A DNA stretch of 64,000 nucleotides from Jonesiaceae bacterium BS-20 (lineage in GTDB: Bacteria > Actinomycetota > Actinomycetes > Actinomycetales > Cellulomonadaceae), in the NCBI GenBank assembly GCA_039995105.1, contig CP146203.1:2108001-2172000 (forward strand). Direction: 5' to 3'. Shown piece after piece: positions 54,525-63,003 of this stretch. The notes below the pieces were generated by a model. It made no database searches. It was not told the DNA's origin and saw only the letters and a program-made list of their open reading frames with translations. The translations under genes and the position numbers were made by a program. The first letter of the stretch is position 1. Every line of letters starts with the position of its first letter.

Positions 54525-55043
54525 TCAACGAGGTTCAAAACCAGATCGACCGATCCCGGCAACATACGCGGCCTGCCCAATATGCTCACCAGCGTCAAAC
54601 GACATACTGACTAAGCGTGCAGCAAGGATAACGGGAGGATCCCACCTTTCATCCACAATTGCGGAAAACTCGCTCTCTTCACGCCCGGCGATGTAAGCAA
54701 CCTGCGCGTCAATCACGGCGCTCAGATACTCAAACAGGAGATCCTGGTCGTTGACAACGATCCCACGCGCTTGGGCAGGGCTGTGACCATAGCCGTGCTC
54801 ATGGATCCCTGTCGGTAGTGCAAAACGCTCAGCAAAGCCCCCAGCAACCCACACCGCGTCTTGCCCATGCAGCTCGCGGAGTTGCTCATCAATCTCGCGC
54901 GCCGCATGCCACAGCAGCCACGCAATAGAATTGTCATGGTGCGGGTGTGCGTTCAGTAGTTCGGGACTCAGTCTCCCGCGCAGCTGCCCGGCGGCTAGCA
55001 ACGGGCGGCGGGCCACGTCAATGAGGAGTTCGCTCAGGTTCAT
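54525..55043 (-). CDS. DinB/mycothiol-dependent maleylpyruvate-isomerase-like protein
   Basis: A 172-residue four-helix-bundle protein: LIDVARRPLLAAGQLRGRLS, HHDNSIAWLLWHAAREIDEQ with metal-type His residues, ARLVSMSFDAGEHIGQAAYV near the end with the third His. Family members bind a divalent metal and often act with mycothiol as thiol transferases. ATG 55043 is chosen to match the first helix. It is the intact version of the broken copy at 51118. In the ancestral order it probably followed mutM directly; a TetR cassette, an IS and an AT-rich stretch now lie around it. Confidence 0.8.
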   Translation of the reverse strand: MNLSELLIDVARRPLLAAGQLRGRLSPELLNAHPHHDNSIAWLLWHAAREIDEQLRELHGQDAVWVAGGFAERFALPTGIHEHGYGHSPAQARGIVVNDQDLLFEYLSAVIDAQVAYIAGREESEFSAIVDERWDPPVILAARLVSMSFDAGEHIGQAAYVAGIGRSGFEPR

Positions 55044-55304
55044 ACTCGCCACGATATGTTGATATGCCCTAATGCGCGAGAGCAGCAACGCATATAGTTC
55101 ACACCATTTCCCCGCCACTTGTAACTCTCATCGTCCCTCTCTTGCACCAACTGCGGATTTGAGCATTCAGAAGGTTGTTGCGGTAAAGGTCAACAGCTGC
55201 AGTCACGAAAAACCCTGTTCTACACAAGATAGAAGAAACGGTCAGTGCCAATGTCCAAGATATGTGCACGTCAAGGATTTGAGACACTCTAATGTTGTTT
55301 TCTT

Positions 55305-56162
55305 TTAAGCTGCCTTGATCTGGCGGTGGTTTTGGTAGTTCTGTAACGCTGTTTCTGGTGGTATCCCATTGTTGCGGGCGTGAGGCCGTTTACGGTTGTA
55401 CCAAACTTCGATATATTCCATCACCGCGGTGCGAGCTGCGAGGTGATTGGGGAACGACCGTTGATGATACATTTCAGTCTTAAAATGCGAAAAGAATGAT
55501 TCAGCCACAGCATTGTCCCAAGCCACCCCCGTCTCTCCCATGGACTGAGTGACCTTGTTGTTTTTGCACCATTTCTGAAATTCGCTCGAAGTGTATTGTG
55601 AGCCACGATCTGAGTGAAATATGGCTCCATTGGGATCCAACTGTCCGTGATCTCTGGCCATCGCTAGGGCTTGAATAACAAGATCTCGTCGCATATGGCT
55701 GTCCATTGACCAACCAATTACCTTGCCGTTTGCTAGGTCAATAACGGTGGCCAAATACAACCACCCTGACCCAGTGCGAAGATAGGTTATATCGCCACAA
55801 AGCCTTGTCCCGGGCACCGTTGAAGAGAAGTCGCGATTGCCATCGGCGTCAAGCATATGGTTCTTAATATGCTCGGTTCGGGCATCAGGATCAGGGGCCG
55901 TGGTCTTCTTCCAAGCCCGCTTCCGCACTGCTTCAAGCTTGTGATCAGCCATAATTGAACCGACTGTGCCGGCACTGATCTTGACCCCTTTATTGCCTAA
56001 TATCAACGTGAGTTGATCGCGGCCCGCCATACCCTTGGCATCATGGAACTCCGTAGTCACAAGGGTCTCTAACTCTTCATGACGAACCTGGGTTGCAGTC
56101 TTTGGCTTCGGGTGAAGCCGCCGATAATATGAGGCCCGAGAGATACCAAGTTTGCGACACAT
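55305..56162 (-). CDS. IS3-family transposase OrfB (DDE catalytic part)
   Basis: A rve-type integrase core with all three acidic positions: CGDITYLRTGSG (Asp), FHSDRGSQYTSSEFQ (Asp) and DNAVAESFFSHFKTE (Glu). An HTH_21 segment (LVTTEFHDAKGMAGRDQLTL) precedes it. The frame is open upstream to about 56225 (KDYFDFVAAQKAYFPVAWMC), reaching into the end of orfA in the -1 frame, so OrfB is most likely made as an OrfAB fusion by -1 ribosomal frameshifting rather than from ATG 56162. Confidence 0.92.
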   Translation of the reverse strand: MCRKLGISRASYYRRLHPKPKTATQVRHEELETLVTTEFHDAKGMAGRDQLTLILGNKGVKISAGTVGSIMADHKLEAVRKRAWKKTTAPDPDARTEHIKNHMLDADGNRDFSSTVPGTRLCGDITYLRTGSGWLYLATVIDLANGKVIGWSMDSHMRRDLVIQALAMARDHGQLDPNGAIFHSDRGSQYTSSEFQKWCKNNKVTQSMGETGVAWDNAVAESFFSHFKTEMYHQRSFPNHLAARTAVMEYIEVWYNRKRPHARNNGIPPETALQNYQNHRQIKAA

Positions 56163-56215
56163 CCAGGCAACCGGGAAATAAGCCTTCTGAGCAGCGACGA
56201 AATCGAAGTAATCTT

Positions 56216-56506
56216 TTACTGTTGCTTCGCGGCAAAGAAGGCGCTGACTTTTCCCAAAAATGCGATCTCCCTCTTCAGTTCCGCATTCTCAGCTTCTAAG
56301 GCCTTGTACTGAGCCCACTCAACCGGCCCACGGTCATCACCACCAGCGTCAGGATGCTCTTTTTTCCAAGCCCTGACCCAATTCCCCAACGAACCATCAC
56401 TAACACCAATTTCCTCAGCAACCTGAACAATTGGTCGGCCAGAAGAAATCACCAACTCAACCGCATCTGCCTTAAACTCCGCACTAAACTTACGACGACT
56501 GGACAT
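56216..56506 (-). CDS. IS3-family transposase OrfA
   Basis: A 96-residue DNA-binding protein: RRKFSAEFKADAVELVISSG, QVAEEIGVSDGSLGNWVRAW (HTH_8), then a leucine-zipper-like helix YKALEAENAELKREIAFLGK. ATG 56506 has AGGAGA nine bases upstream. It overlaps the upstream part of orfB in the -1 frame; a TTTTTGGGAAAAG stretch near the overlap is a candidate slip site. Confidence 0.92.
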   Translation of the reverse strand: MSSRRKFSAEFKADAVELVISSGRPIVQVAEEIGVSDGSLGNWVRAWKKEHPDAGGDDRGPVEWAQYKALEAENAELKREIAFLGKVSAFFAAKQQ

Positions 56507-56538
56507 AAACCCGATTCTCCTAAGCACTGTCTCAAATC

Positions 56539-57121
56539 ATTGTACGAGCGCAATATTCGCCATTGGAAATTGGCCCATTAGATTACAGGTACCACTTTGT
56601 AACTCAGAAACTCTTCCGTACCCAGTAACATACTTGTCATGTCCCTAGCCCCACTCGACTGTTTGAGAGAGCAAGCAACCACCCCTATCTAGATCTGGGA
56701 TCCAGACTCTACAACATGCAGTGAATGTACTAGCCAAATTGCATTTCACTCGAGGAAGCAGCCCCCTGCTCCTTCGATCAAAATCGTTACGATCGTTGAA
56801 ACTTGATGGTCGATATTCAACAAGTACCTCCAGTGTGCAGCTATTCAACTTAACTACAAACTCAAGAGGTATTCGGATGCCAGCAGTGAGATTAACCAAT
56901 TAGCAGAGATCTTTCGTCGTTCTCCGGCTTTATACCTTCGTCAGAACCACTTCGGAAGGCTACATGGCACATTTGATTTGGTCAGCGGCATATTCAGAGT
57001 CAGCAGCATCGCTGAAATAGTGCCAACCTTAGGTCATTGGGCCAGTTCATATTCACTACTATGAAAGTGCCCGTCTCATCAAGAAATAAGAATGCGACAC
57101 AGCAATTGTCGTAATTATTGA
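56539..57121. other. AT-richer stretch without a convincing gene
   Basis: Base composition is clearly lower in GC than the rest of the window. Short frames on both strands (for instance 56721-56903 rightward, 56645-56899 leftward) have no ribosome binding site and no family-like sequence. It lies directly beside the IS and is probably foreign DNA. Confidence 0.5.
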
Positions 57122-57151
57122 TTCTCTATTGCGAAGGTCTACAAACCGAGT

Positions 57152-57811
57152 TTGGGTGTCAGTATCCCAAGCGTCCAAACCATTCGCTGGGCCGATTCGT
57201 CAATAGAATCAGAAAAGTTCCAGTTCAATACCATCTGTATCCTAAAACCCAGTCCGTACGGTTACCAATTTTGGGAGAAGCACTTGTCCTCGAAATCGCT
57301 TTCCACAATAAGAACCTGTGCCCTTCGCATAACAGTTGTTTTGGCCCTCGTAGCCGTAGGAACTGCTCTGTTTCAGCACTCGAACAAAGATAAGGAATCT
57401 CGTCTGCTCATAGAGCAAGTAGAGAACGTACCTGAATCTCGCGATGGACTGGTTGTTTTGCTCTTCCTCGCAGTCATTCCGTATGCGGATTCTGTAAGCT
57501 ACAACAACCTTCAAACCCTAGTAGAAATGGTAGAAGTTACTGATCCAAAATGTTCGGTACCGATTTTGAAGATTTCCATGCGAGAACACCTTGAATCTTT
57601 TCGTGAAGTAGACAAAAGCGTGGAGGGAATCCTCCTTATGTTAAGCCAAGTCAGTTCATTATCCTCTCCGGTCTCTTCACTCATCCAGACTTCTCTGGGA
57701 ATAAGTGAGTTCACATTGTATGAAGAGGTGTTCAAAAATCTACAATCCCATTTGACAATACAGAGTATGCAACTCCGGCTGCTAAATGTATTGGCCAGTT
57801 GTCCCGAATGA
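57152..57811 (+). CDS. Unrecognised membrane protein, possibly degenerate
   Basis: A frame open from 57122, with TTG 57152 as first usable start and no ATG until about residue 143. It encodes one membrane helix near residues 57-77 (CALRITVVLALVAVGTALFQ) and a soluble C-terminal part with helical sequence (PVSSLIQTSLGISEFTLYEE). Codon use is AT-rich, unlike its neighbours. No ribosome binding site is visible. It may be a gene that lost its start, or foreign DNA read by chance; no family recognised. It is convergent with mutM. Confidence 0.35.
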   Translation: MGVSIPSVQTIRWADSSIESEKFQFNTICILKPSPYGYQFWEKHLSSKSLSTIRTCALRITVVLALVAVGTALFQHSNKDKESRLLIEQVENVPESRDGLVVLLFLAVIPYADSVSYNNLQTLVEMVEVTDPKCSVPILKISMREHLESFREVDKSVEGILLMLSQVSSLSSPVSSLIQTSLGISEFTLYEEVFKNLQSHLTIQSMQLRLLNVLASCPE

Positions 57812-57858
57812 GAACTGAGACCATATGTTCTCGGCTCGGGAACTCTTGCTAAGAATAG

Positions 57859-58767
57859 TTAGACGCCACGCGGCTTGGTCTGACACACCGGACACCAAAA
57901 CGAGGAGCGGTTCATGAACTCGGATCGCCGCATCAAGGTGCCGCACCGCTTGCACGGTTCATCCTCGCGCCCGTAAGCGTTGAGGGAACGATCAAAGTAC
58001 CCGGATTCCCCGTTGACGTTGACGTATAGGGCATCAAAACTGGTGCCACCCTGGCTCAGGGCTTGCCGCATAACCGCTTCTGCGGCATCGAGAACCTCGG
58101 CAATGGACTTCAACGTGAGCTTTGCCCCGGGCCGGGCATAGTGCACCTTGGCACGCCACAGCGCCTCATCCGCATAAATGTTTCCAACACCGGAAACCAT
58201 ATTCTGGTCCAAGAGGCTGCGTTTGATCCCGCTGTTCTTCGCCTTGAACGCGGCGATCAGTACTTTGCGTCCCAGGGTGCCGGCCGCAACCGCTGGATCC
58301 AGGAGGTCACGCCCAATGTGCTCGAGAATCTGTGGCACGCGGGCAAGGTCCGTTCCCACGCCCCCGGGCAGGCCGTCAGGGGTAGGCACAGCCGGCGAAA
58401 CTGCCAAGTAACCAAACGTACGTTGGTCCACAAAATCTAGGCCGGTGCCGTCAGTAAATGCCAACCGCACCCGCAGGTGCTTGGCCGGTGCGGCATCGAA
58501 ATTGTCTTGCACCAGGAGCTGCCCGCTCATGCCAAGGTGGGCGACGAGCATCTCATCGAGGCCTTCAAGCCCCAGCCACAAGAATTTACCCCGCCTGGCA
58601 GCATAGGTGATGGTGTTGCCGGTTAGCTGATCAATAAAGTCCTGGGGGCCGCCCTCATGGCGCCGCACGCAGTAGTCTCTAAAGACTTCAACCTGACCAA
58701 TGGTCTTTCCAAGAACGTGCCGGGCTAAACCATCACGAACCGTCTCTACCTCGGGCAGTTCCGGCAA
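57859..58767 (-). CDS. mutM: Formamidopyrimidine-DNA glycosylase
   Basis: A 302-residue repair enzyme. The start must be the TTG at 58767, because the catalytic N-terminal proline has to follow the initiator Met (PELPEVETVRDGL, with Pro and Glu at mature positions 1-2); the upstream in-frame TTG at 58773 would bury it. Also present: KNSGIKRSLLDQNMVSGVGN with the conserved Lys/Asn (H2TH region) and the C-terminal zinc finger CKRCGTLMRRSEF to FWCPVCQ. It removes 8-oxoguanine and opens the strand by beta/delta elimination. It follows rnc by 27 bases. Confidence 0.97.
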   Translation of the reverse strand: MPELPEVETVRDGLARHVLGKTIGQVEVFRDYCVRRHEGGPQDFIDQLTGNTITYAARRGKFLWLGLEGLDEMLVAHLGMSGQLLVQDNFDAAPAKHLRVRLAFTDGTGLDFVDQRTFGYLAVSPAVPTPDGLPGGVGTDLARVPQILEHIGRDLLDPAVAAGTLGRKVLIAAFKAKNSGIKRSLLDQNMVSGVGNIYADEALWRAKVHYARPGAKLTLKSIAEVLDAAEAVMRQALSQGGTSFDALYVNVNGESGYFDRSLNAYGREDEPCKRCGTLMRRSEFMNRSSFWCPVCQTKPRGV

Positions 58768-58794
58768 ATTCAATCACTCCCTTGAAGCTCGCGC

Positions 58795-59529
58795 CTAGGA
58801 TTCAAGAGCCTTGAGTTCTTTTTCATACTGCTTACGCAGCGTCTGGTACCCCTGCTCGGCGGCCTCAAGCTCGGCGTGCTTCTTGGCCGTACCGGTTCCG
58901 GTACCCACCACTTGCTCTTGCACAATCGCTTGAGAAGCAAAGATCCGGGCGTGGTCCGGGCCGCTCGGGGTATTGACATACTGAGGGGTGGCAAAACCCA
59001 ACTGGGAGCATAACTCCTGCAGCGAGGTCTTCCAATCAAGCGCCGCGCCTAGGTTGGCCGCCTGCGCGAGAGTGTCGCCTATGAGGTCTTGAACAAAGTC
59101 GCGGGCCACGGCCATGCCGTGGGTCAAAAACACCGCACCAATGAGTGCCTCAACGGTGTCTGACAGGATCGAATCCTTGTCATTGCCACCGCTACGTGAT
59201 TCACCCCGCCCCAACAACACAAAGTCACCCAAGTCCAGTGTCCGGGCGATTGCGGCTAAGGCTTTTTGGGAAACGGTGGCGGCTCGCATCTTAGCGAGAT
59301 CGCCCTCGGGCTTGTCTGGGAACTCGTGATACAAGGTCTCAGCGGTGACCATACCCAAAACGGCGTCGCCTAAGAATTCTAAGCGTTCGTTTGTGGGTAG
59401 TCCCCCGGCCTCGTGGGCAAAGGACCTATGTGTCAGCGAAAGAACAAGAAGCTCGGGATCCAAATGGACCCCGAGCTTCTTTAGAAGTTCTGACGCCGGC
59501 GCAGATTTTCGAGTTTTCTTCGAAGTCAC
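58795..59529 (-). CDS. rnc: Ribonuclease III
   Basis: A 244-residue protein. RNase III signature NERLEFLGDAVLGMVTAETL with catalytic Glu and Asp, second acidic cluster DTVEALIGAVFLTHG, and a C-terminal double-stranded-RNA-binding domain (SLQELCSQLGFATPQYVNTP to AELEAAEQGYQTL). It processes rRNA precursors and structured RNA. GTG 59529 follows GGAAGGA at a good distance. Order rpmF-rnc-mutM is conserved in Actinobacteria. Confidence 0.97.
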   Translation of the reverse strand: MTSKKTRKSAPASELLKKLGVHLDPELLVLSLTHRSFAHEAGGLPTNERLEFLGDAVLGMVTAETLYHEFPDKPEGDLAKMRAATVSQKALAAIARTLDLGDFVLLGRGESRSGGNDKDSILSDTVEALIGAVFLTHGMAVARDFVQDLIGDTLAQAANLGAALDWKTSLQELCSQLGFATPQYVNTPSGPDHARIFASQAIVQEQVVGTGTGTAKKHAELEAAEQGYQTLRKQYEKELKALES

Positions 59530-59569
59530 CGGAGTTTCCTTCCAACTAATTTAGACGGTTACGTCGCAA

Positions 59570-59764
59570 TCAGTTCGCGTGCTCGGTGCGCAGTGCTTCT
59601 GCGTACTGGCGGTTGTTGTATGAACCGCAGGTTGGGCACGCCTGGTGCGCCAACTTGTCGCCCTTGCACTGAAGGCAGGTGGTGAGGTTCGCTGCAGTTG
59701 TTTTCCACTGCGAACGACGCGCTCGGGTGTTACTGCGCGACATCTTGCGCTTTGGAACAGCCAC
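59570..59764 (-). CDS. rpmF: 50S ribosomal protein L32
   Basis: A 64-residue protein: [20 protein letters not shown], then zinc-ribbon cysteines CLQCKGD and [14 protein letters not shown]. The four cysteines are kept, so it is the zinc-binding paralogue. It starts two bases after the stop of the DUF177 gene, the usual pair. Confidence 0.98.
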   Translation of the reverse strand: MAVPKRKMSRSNTRARRSQWKTTAANLTTCLQCKGDKLAHQACPTCGSYNNRQYAEALRTEHAN

Positions 59765-59766
59765 GG

Positions 59767-60387
59767 CTAGCTCTCTTTCGTCTCGTTGAACATGCTATTA
59801 AGCGCCGACCAACGTGGGTCGACAACATCATGGAAGTGGTCTTCCTCATCTGCCAGGTGAATTCCACATTCGGAACACAGGCCCGGGCAGTCCGGAGAAC
59901 ACAATGGTTGAAATGGTAGTGCAAAAACTACAGAATCGCGAAGCAGAGGCTCCAGGTCGATCCGATCGTCTTCAAGAACTACAATTTCTTCCTCGTCCTC
60001 ACTGGCCTCTTCAAGCGCCGCCTTCGCGCGTTCTGGGTAGTAGAACAACTCTTGGAATGAGGCGTTGATCTGCTCAACTACCTTATCCAAACAGCGTCCA
60101 CATTCACCAACGGCGCGGGCCGCAACTGAACCGGTTAGGAGAACACCCTCAACAACGGATTCCAAGCGGTATTCCACTTGAACTTCATCGCCTTCGGGTA
60201 CTGCAATGACAACGGTACCAAGTTCCGCCGGTGCCGCAAACACAAGGTTACCCTCACGCATCGATCCAGGACGACGACTGAGCTCGTGCATATCGAGCAC
60301 AAACGGCGATTCGGGATTGATAGTGATTGTTAACTCCTCATATTTTTGCACCCGCGTCTGTTTGACGCCGGTATCTGTATTGGACAC
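59767..60387 (-). CDS. DUF177 (YceD) family protein
   Basis: A 206-residue protein. Conserved features: an early [13 protein letters not shown], the cysteine pair [10 protein letters not shown] in the middle, an acidic stretch [15 protein letters not shown], and the C-terminal [14 protein letters not shown] motif. The family lies next to rpmF across bacteria and is linked to 23S rRNA and ribosome assembly; the biochemical role is not settled. GTG 60387 gives the normal length. Confidence 0.92.
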   Translation of the reverse strand: MSNTDTGVKQTRVQKYEELTITINPESPFVLDMHELSRRPGSMREGNLVFAAPAELGTVVIAVPEGDEVQVEYRLESVVEGVLLTGSVAARAVGECGRCLDKVVEQINASFQELFYYPERAKAALEEASEDEEEIVVLEDDRIDLEPLLRDSVVFALPFQPLCSPDCPGLCSECGIHLADEEDHFHDVVDPRWSALNSMFNETKES

Positions 60388-60485
60388 AGGTTTACCATGA
60401 CCAACGATTTATCTTACGCCATGGCCTAAACAGAACCCAACCGAGAAGACCAAAAAGCCTGCGTGACCCCGAACACATCGATCAT

Positions 60486-61010
60486 TTAGGCGCGGGTTTG
60501 ATCGTGTTCTACGCCTTCATCGAGCCGCTCAGCTAGCTTGTTACGGCCTGCTTGGACTTGGGTAATGAGTTTACCTAGGTCGATTTCAAAATCAGCCAGC
60601 CGTCGGTCACAGTAGTCATCCGCAGCGGTTGTGAGTTTGATCGCTTCGGCCTGCGCCTTAGCAACAATATCCTTGGCGTGTGCGGTGGCAGCCACGGTAA
60701 TTTCTTGCTGGGACAGCATCTCATGCGCTTGGGCGCGAGCCTGCGCCAGCACTTGCTCCGCCTGGGCGGCGGCGTCCTCAAACACTTGGCCGGCATCTGA
60801 CAGGACTTCATCAGCACGGGTGATCTGGCTTGGTAGGGCCTCACGGAGCGCGTCCAAGAGGTCCAAGACCTCGTTGCGATTAACCAGCACGGATGAAGAC
60901 ATGGGCATGGCTCGGGCACGTTCGACCGTGTCAGTCAGTGCGTCGAGCAGACCGGAAACACCAATGGTTTGGCTTTCCACATACTCTTCGGGTTCCAAGT
61001 AGTTAGTCAT
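60486..61010 (-). CDS. Coiled-coil cell-division-like protein (DivIVA/Wag31-like helix)
   Basis: A 174-residue protein. After about 25 residues it is almost entirely a charged alpha helix (NRNEVLDLLDALREALPSQI, AAQAEQVLAQARAQAHEMLS, AKAQAEAIKLTTAADDYCDR), a coiled coil of the type found in DivIVA-like or ATP-synthase-b-like proteins. No membrane helix. Proteins of this type sit between coaD and DUF177 in many Actinobacteria; no function is assigned. The ATG overlaps the end of coaD by eight bases. Confidence 0.75.
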   Translation of the reverse strand: MTNYLEPEEYVESQTIGVSGLLDALTDTVERARAMPMSSSVLVNRNEVLDLLDALREALPSQITRADEVLSDAGQVFEDAAAQAEQVLAQARAQAHEMLSQQEITVAATAHAKDIVAKAQAEAIKLTTAADDYCDRRLADFEIDLGKLITQVQAGRNKLAERLDEGVEHDQTRA

Positions 61011-61614
61011 TGCGCTCCTTTGATGACTGATCGTTTGACTGTGAGTCTATGAGCCGCAGCCGGGTTGGCGCGGGAGGCTCCGCATCCGCGGTACGCGCGG
61101 CGGACCCCAAATATAGGTTTCCCTCGGTCATTGCCTGTTCCATCGCCGCATAAACCACCGGGGTGACTAGGTCTTGCACCTGCCCACCAAACCTCATGAC
61201 GTCTTTAACTAACGAAGATGCGATATGGGCAACATTAGGCCGGGCAGGTAAGAAGATCGTCTCAACCTCGGTCAAGTGCCGGTTCATCAGCGCCATGGGC
61301 ATTTCACCGTCAAAGTCCGAGGACCCACGGATGCCCTTGACTATGACCGTTGCGCCAATCTGGCTACAAAAATCTACGAGGAGTCCGGGTACCTCTTGCA
61401 CGGTCACGTTACCCAAGTGCTCGGTGCTAAGTTTGGCAAGACGTATCCGAGTTTCCACGTCGAGCAGGGCAAACTTAGACGAGTTCTTGGCCACGCCAAT
61501 CACGACCTCGTCAAACATCGCAGCGGCACGTTCAATGACGTCTTGGTGGCCGAGCGTGATTGGGTCATAGGATCCGGGGCAAACAGCAATAGTCACTCCT
61601 TCACGGTAGTACAT
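61003..61614 (-). CDS. coaD: Phosphopantetheine adenylyltransferase
   Basis: A nucleotidyltransferase: the N-terminal TIAVCPGSYDPITLGHQDVI, VIVKGIRGSSDFDGEMPMAL, and SSLVKDVMRFGGQVQDLVTP. It makes dephospho-CoA from phosphopantetheine and ATP. Two starts are possible: ATG 61614 with AGG five bases upstream, and GTG 61596, which fits the usual family N-terminus but has GGAG directly abutting it. About 35 extra C-terminal residues are unusual. It is the head of the leftward coaD-coiled-coil pair. Confidence 0.93.
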   Translation of the reverse strand: MYYREGVTIAVCPGSYDPITLGHQDVIERAAAMFDEVVIGVAKNSSKFALLDVETRIRLAKLSTEHLGNVTVQEVPGLLVDFCSQIGATVIVKGIRGSSDFDGEMPMALMNRHLTEVETIFLPARPNVAHIASSLVKDVMRFGGQVQDLVTPVVYAAMEQAMTEGNLYLGSAARTADAEPPAPTRLRLIDSQSNDQSSKERND

Positions 61615-61665
61615 CTCCACCTACGGGGGCATGAAGTCCGGGCCGTTTTGAGCGATGATGGGGGC

Positions 61666-62382
61666 ATGAACTTTGATTTTGAGGTCCTGACGTCCCCTGC
61701 CGAGCTCACCGAGTTCTACAACTCGGTTCTGGTGCCGTCTTTTCCACCCGGGGAACTCGTTGCGTTACAGGAGTTTCTCGATGCCGCACAACGGGAATTC
61801 ATCCATGTCATTGCCGCTGTGTCCCAGGACGGCATCATTGCAGGTGCCGTTGGCACCACGCCCACTCAAGAGGGCGTCATCATGTTGTTGTACTTGGCAC
61901 TGCGTCCTGGCCTGCGTGGTGCAGGTGTGGGAGGCAAACTCATTGACCACGCGGTTGCCCAATGGAAGCAGCTCTACAACCCAACGTTCATCTTGGCCGA
62001 GGTAGAGCACCCCAAGTACCACCTGGCTTCGCCCGAGCACGGTGATCCCGCCGCGCGGTTGCGGTTCTATGCGCGCCACGGGGGCCAGATCCTGAACATT
62101 CCGTATTTCCAGCCCGCAATCCGTGAGGATGAGCCTCCGGTTCCGGCACTCATGTTGCTGACCCTGTGGGTTGCCCCGGAGGCCTATGTAGCTGCGGATC
62201 ACGTGATCTCCTGGCCACTGCGTGCCTCACTGCGACGCGAGTTGATTGAAACGTGCGCACCCGATTTTGTTCCTGCCCTCCGCGTAGAGGAATCCCTTGC
62301 GGGCGAAGTGGTTCGCCTTTGGGACGCTACCGACCTAGATCAGGTACCGGTTGGGGTGTTCGATCAAGACCCTGCGTTCTAG
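61666..62382 (+). CDS. GNAT-like acetyltransferase
   Basis: A 238-residue protein with an acetyl-CoA-binding segment: GVIMLLYLALRPGLRGAGVG and GKLIDHAVAQW, then ILAEVEHPKYH and an aromatic YARHGGQILNIPYFQPAI, as in GNAT proteins of the long single-domain type. Substrate unknown. ATG 61666 has a G-run before it. It lies between coaD and rsmD on the opposite strand, interrupting a pair that is usually adjacent. Confidence 0.8.
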   Translation: MNFDFEVLTSPAELTEFYNSVLVPSFPPGELVALQEFLDAAQREFIHVIAAVSQDGIIAGAVGTTPTQEGVIMLLYLALRPGLRGAGVGGKLIDHAVAQWKQLYNPTFILAEVEHPKYHLASPEHGDPAARLRFYARHGGQILNIPYFQPAIREDEPPVPALMLLTLWVAPEAYVAADHVISWPLRASLRRELIETCAPDFVPALRVEESLAGEVVRLWDATDLDQVPVGVFDQDPAF

Positions 62383-62393
62383 GTCTTGCGGAG

Positions 62394-62957
62394 CTAGTTT
62401 TCGAGCTCTAAGTCAGGTTCTGCGTAATACACAACGGTGTCGCCGTACTTTTTGTCGACTATAAGCCGCCATTGCTGTGGCAAGACGGGTGCAGGGCTAC
62501 GGTAAGGTCGCTCGATCACGATCACCGCGCGGTCATCAACTGCGGGTACCAGTGCTTGGAGGATCTGGGTGAGTTCTTCTTGAGCAAAGTCGTACGGCGG
62601 GTCTAAGAAGACTACGTCCCAGAGTTCGTTTTGTTTGCGTGTCACAAAGTCTTGTGCACGGTCTGGAACGACCCGGGCGGAAGCGATTCCCAAGGTTGTA
62701 ACGTTCTGCCGGCAAACGCTCTGGGCCTGCTGCCCCGCTTCAACCAGAACCGCAAACTTAGCGCCGCGGCTCAGAGCCTCGATCGCAAGCGCCCCTGACC
62801 CGGCAAATAGGTCCAGGACAACGGTGTCTTCGAGAGCGTCATAGTGGTCTAGGCGAGAGAAGATCGCTTCTCTTACCCGCTCGCTTGTTGGACGGGTCCC
62901 TTTGATAGGAACTGCGAGATTACGTCCACCGAATTCACCGGAAACTATTCTGGTCAC
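62394..62957 (-). CDS. rsmD: 16S rRNA (guanine966-N2)-methyltransferase
   Basis: A 187-residue SAM methylase: MTRIVSGEFGGRNLAVPIKG, RPTSERVREAIFSRL, motif I VVLDLFAGSGALAIEALSRG, catalytic VVFLDPPYDFAQEEL. It methylates G966 of 16S rRNA. GTG 62957 gives the usual start. It is followed by a convergent GNAT gene with 11 bases between stops, and preceded by recG (46-base gap). Confidence 0.95.
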   Translation of the reverse strand: MTRIVSGEFGGRNLAVPIKGTRPTSERVREAIFSRLDHYDALEDTVVLDLFAGSGALAIEALSRGAKFAVLVEAGQQAQSVCRQNVTTLGIASARVVPDRAQDFVTRKQNELWDVVFLDPPYDFAQEELTQILQALVPAVDDRAVIVIERPYRSPAPVLPQQWRLIVDKKYGDTVVYYAEPDLELEN

Positions 62958-63003
62958 TGGTCGAGTGTACCCAGCCTGTGCGGACCCCGCTAACCGGGCT
63001 CGC

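Larger units (their letters stand above)
55276..56538. mobile_element. Intact IS3-family insertion sequence
   Basis: The 11-bp perfect inverted ends GATTTGAGACA (55276-55286) and TGTCTCAAATC (56528-56538) enclose two leftward frames, orfA and orfB, of an IS3-type transposase. Length is about 1.26 kb, normal for the family. If the element starts at the conserved TG, the ends are 55280 and 56534. No target-site duplication is clear with either choice. The 230 bases between it and the DinB gene contain no recognisable gene. Confidence 0.9.

Noticed and set aside
55103-55287. A 61-codon leftward frame with a hydrophobic stretch beside the IS
   Set aside because: It begins inside the IS end, lacks a ribosome binding site and matches no family; a fragment is possible but not supportable.
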